DNA of 35,961 bases, from positions 1-35,961 of the forward strand of contig CAMLQS010000011.1 in assembly GCA_946482165.1 (NCBI GenBank). Direction: 5' to 3'. The notes under the pieces were generated by a model. The model saw nothing but the letters and a program-made list of their open reading frames with translations, was not told the DNA's origin and did no database searches. This DNA comes from an uncultured Verrucomicrobiota bacterium (lineage in GTDB: Bacteria; Verrucomicrobiota; Verrucomicrobiae; Opitutales; Opitutaceae). The number at the start of each line of letters is the position of its first letter. The stretch's first letter is position 1. Made by a program: the position numbers and the translations under genes. This document shows, in pieces, positions 33,809-35,961 of the stretch.

Positions 33809-34300
33809 TCAGCGCGTGGCGGCGGCGGTCTTGCAAGTCCCGGACAGGCGGGGCGCGAGCCACGCGTCGAGGGCGAGGCGACCGGGGCCGGCGACGATCA
33901 GGATCGCGGTGGCGAGCAAGTAGGGAAAGGGCGCGGCCGCGAAGAGCCCGTCGAGGCCATCCTCCACCAGTTCGGCGCGATGGGCGGTGGCGAGGGCGAC
34001 GAGCATCGTGCTCGCGAGGAGCGCGGAAACCAGACGCGTGCCCGCGCCGAGGACGAGGAGCAGGCCGCCGACGCATTCGAGCAGACCGATGCCGACGGCG
34101 TGCGCGCCGGGCGCGGGGATGTGGAGCGAGGCGAAGAACTCGGCGGTGCGCTCAAGGTGCGCGAGTTTGCCGCGACCGGTGAGGAAAAATTGCCAGCCGA
34201 AGACGAGGCGCAGCGCGAGGGCGAGCGCGTCGTAGGCGGGGAGTTGGAGCGCATCGCGGAGCGCGGCGAGCCGGGAGAGGAGGGATCGGGCGAGGGACAT
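33809..34300 (-). CDS. DoxX-family membrane protein (BufD-like)
   Basis: A 163-residue protein with about four membrane helices. The DoxX signature is LALRLVFGWQFFLTGRGKLA, followed by FFASLHIPAPGAHAVG, LLECVGGLLLVLGAGTRLVS and a final hydrophobic helix. DoxX proteins are small redox/metal-linked membrane proteins; in bufferin-type clusters this gene is called bufD. The start is preceded by a pyrimidine tract. Repeated GGAGCAGGGAG units (plus strand) at 34302-34338 fill the gap to the next gene. It is the third gene of the minus-strand operon. Confidence 0.88.
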   Translation of the reverse strand: MSLARSLLSRLAALRDALQLPAYDALALALRLVFGWQFFLTGRGKLAHLERTAEFFASLHIPAPGAHAVGIGLLECVGGLLLVLGAGTRLVSALLASTMLVALATAHRAELVEDGLDGLFAAAPFPYLLATAILIVAGPGRLALDAWLAPRLSGTCKTAAATR

Positions 34301-34351
34301 GAGGAGCAGGGAGATGGGAGCAAGGAGCAGGGAGTCAGAGGGCGGGGAAAA

Positions 34352-35164
34352 TCAGGGGGCGAGGGCGAGCCAGCCGAGTTCGCGCCAGCGGGTGAAGGCG
34401 GCCTGGATGGCGACGGGACGGGGAAGCGGGCGGGTGTTGGCGATGATTTCGGCGAGCGGGCCGCCGCGGCGGAGGCTTTGGAGAAGCGGGAGGAGCGAGA
34501 GCGGTTCGCGGCGGGCGCGGAGCGCGTGGCCGGAGCTGCGCCAGACGACGTGGAGTTCGCGGCGGACGACATCGGACGGCGACGCGAGGGCGACGGGTTT
34601 TCGGCGCGGGCGGAGGAGTCGCGAGAGGGGGCGGTCGACGGCGACGAGGAGGACGGAGGGCTGGAGGGTGAGCGCTCGGGCGGCGAAGTCGGCGTCGGTC
34701 GGGGCGGGCAGGGCGGCGGCCTCGAAGACCTGCATGTGGGCGTATTCGTAGGTGGCGAGGGCGGCGGCCCAGGGGCGAAGGGCGGGGGGGATTTCGGAGT
34801 CGTTGCGCAGAAAGTCGGCGAAGCCGGCGCCGAGGTGGCGGAGCGTCCAGCTCGCGGGTGGGCGGGCATGGAGATAGCGCTCGATGACGGCGAAGTAGGC
34901 CTCGGAGCCGAGGAGTTCGCGCACGCGGGGGAAATCTTCGGAAAGCGAGTCGATGAGACGGAACCAGTATTGGCGGTGGTAGAGGCCGAGGCGTTCGCGG
35001 GCGTGAACGGCGTCGGTCGAGCGGAGCAGGGTGTCGGCGGTCGCGTGAAAGGCGTCGGATGGAGCGGCGGCGCCGGGCGGGAGTTCGGCGAGGGCGCGGT
35101 TTTCGCCGGAGAGCGGCTCGAGAAGCGCGTCGAAGAAGCGGCGCTGGGTGTCGAGGAGAGGCAT
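34352..35164 (-). CDS. DUF2063 protein (BufC-like partner)
   Basis: A 270-residue soluble protein starting MPLLDTQRRFFDALLEPLS. The DUF2063 landmarks are ERLGLYHRQYWFRLIDSLSE, FPRVRELLGSEAYFAVIERY and ASWTLRHLGAGFADFL in the N-terminal helical half. The C-terminal half is mixed alpha/beta. In known systems this protein partners the DUF692/MNIO enzyme and is thought to bind the precursor peptide. Its gene lies directly downstream of the DUF692 gene, 57 bases after its stop codon. Confidence 0.9.
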   Translation of the reverse strand: MPLLDTQRRFFDALLEPLSGENRALAELPPGAAAPSDAFHATADTLLRSTDAVHARERLGLYHRQYWFRLIDSLSEDFPRVRELLGSEAYFAVIERYLHARPPASWTLRHLGAGFADFLRNDSEIPPALRPWAAALATYEYAHMQVFEAAALPAPTDADFAARALTLQPSVLLVAVDRPLSRLLRPRRKPVALASPSDVVRRELHVVWRSSGHALRARREPLSLLPLLQSLRRGGPLAEIIANTRPLPRPVAIQAAFTRWRELGWLALAP

Positions 35165-35221
35165 CGGAACGGAAAGATGAGGGCGGAAACCTGAGACCTG
35201 AAGAACGGGGGTGCGCGCGGA

Positions 35222-35961
35222 TCAGGCGGCGCGGGCGTTTGCGGCGGTGGCGGCGTGGGTCCAATAGCGGCGGGCTTTTTGGGCTTCGCTCCAAACCTCG
35301 TCGAAGGAGGGGATGCGGGCGTCCCATTCGAGGAGGGTGGCGACGGGGCCGCAGCGTTCGATGGCGCGGGCGTAGAGCGTCCAGACCGGGTCGACGACGG
35401 GGTGGTCGTGGGTGTCGATGATGAAGCGCTCGTAGCGGGAATGGCCGGCGATGTGCATCTGGGCGACGCGCTCGGCGGGGATGGCGTCGACGAAGGCGAG
35501 GGGGTCGAAGCCGTGGTTGATCGAGGAGACGTAGATGTTGTTCACGTCGAGGAGCACGCCGACGTCGGCGGCGTGGACGACCTCGTTGAGAAAGTCCCAC
35601 TCGGTCATCTCGTTGTCCTTGAACTCGGCGTAGCTGGAGACGTTTTCGACCGCGATGGGCACCTCGAGAAAGTCCTGGGCGACGCGGAGGTTTTCGGCGA
35701 CGCGGTCGGCGGCCTCGCGGGTGTAGGGCAGCGGGAGGAGATCGTGGCTGAATGCGCCGTCAACGCTGCCCCAGCAGAGGTGGTCGGCGAACCACGGCGT
35801 GCGGGTGCGGCGGAGGAGGGCTTTGAGACGGCGGAGGTGGTCGAAATCGAGACCCTTGGCGTTGCCCGGGTAGAGGCCGACGCCGTGGACGACGACTTGG
35901 TATTGCTCCATGATCGCCTCGAGCACGGCAAAGCCTTCGCTGGTGCCGTCGGGATCGGGCG
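35222..35961 (-). CDS. DUF692/MNIO enzyme (BufB-like), 5' end beyond window
   Basis: The frame is open to the window edge. The in-frame GTG at 35926 is internal, because upstream codons (PDGTSEGFA) read as protein, so the true start lies outside. Motifs in order are HGVGLYPG, DHLCWG, DLLPLPYT, VENVSSYAEF, LLDVNNIYVSSINHG, QMHIAGH, DTHDHPVVDPVW and LLEWDARIPSF. The His, Asp, Glu and Asn residues in these blocks form the multinuclear iron site of MNIO (PF05114) enzymes, which modify cysteines in RiPP precursors (methanobactin MbnB, bufferins). Followed by DUF2063, DoxX, sigma and anti-sigma genes. About 246 codons are visible; the family is ~280 residues. Confidence 0.92.
   Translation of the reverse strand, partial: PDPDGTSEGFAVLEAIMEQYQVVVHGVGLYPGNAKGLDFDHLRRLKALLRRTRTPWFADHLCWGSVDGAFSHDLLPLPYTREAADRVAENLRVAQDFLEVPIAVENVSSYAEFKDNEMTEWDFLNEVVHAADVGVLLDVNNIYVSSINHGFDPLAFVDAIPAERVAQMHIAGHSRYERFIIDTHDHPVVDPVWTLYARAIERCGPVATLLEWDARIPSFDEVWSEAQKARRYWTHAATAANARAA

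Noticed and set aside
35924..35926. GTG at 35926 as start of the DUF692 gene
   Set aside because: The frame continues open and protein-like to the window edge, and the family needs more N-terminal sequence.

Overview
The window is GC-rich, densely coded bacterial chromosome. Its gene set suggests a member of the Verrucomicrobiota, probably close to Opitutaceae. That placement is an inference from three things: secreted LamG and glycoside hydrolase proteins, a sigma/VWA pair, and intergenic filler repeats. It was not tested by any search. Most start codons follow pyrimidine-rich stretches and lack a Shine-Dalgarno motif. No tRNA, rRNA, CRISPR array or intact transposase gene was seen.

Left part (1-11.8 kb): housekeeping genes. 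There is a PIN-PhoH ATPase, a divergent pair of small conserved genes separated by an 11-G tract, and dnaA behind a ~0.5 kb leader with DnaA-box-like sites. A conserved acidic-linker protein follows, then a YrbL-type kinase-like protein and a GH144-like 'glucoamylase' domain enzyme. The block ends with ligA, which overlaps an upstream vanZ-like gene by ATGA. Several gaps hold hairpins or degenerate repeats.

Middle part (12-20.7 kb): a secreted LamG protein and a TesA-like SGNH esterase, then a 179-bp MITE-like element. Next come an ECF sigma factor and a VWA protein whose N-terminus looks like a zinc-less anti-sigma domain. An ABC ATPase/permease pair of YbbA-YbbP type closes the block. In E. 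coli tesA lies divergently beside ybbA-ybbP; here the same arrangement is separated by the sigma/VWA module. A long inverted repeat lies between the ATPase and permease genes.

Right-middle (20.7-32.8 kb): a very large SF1 helicase with a C-terminal Vsr/MTES_1575-like nuclease domain whose catalytic motif looks eroded. Divergent from it is a beta-glucan locus: a GH128 enzyme with beta/gamma-crystallin-like and LamG modules, followed by two tandem, closely related, very compact GH16-like secreted proteins. A SurA-like parvulin isomerase and a membrane-anchored W-DP-repeat protein follow.

Right end (32.8-36 kb, minus strand): a five-gene operon reading leftwards from the window edge. It encodes a DUF692/MNIO enzyme (5' end cut by the window), a DUF2063 protein, DoxX, an ECF sigma factor and a small anti-sigma-like protein. 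This is the layout of the bufferin-type (metal-stress RiPP) systems. The expected precursor-peptide gene would lie just beyond the right edge. It is the strongest candidate for an interesting system in the window.
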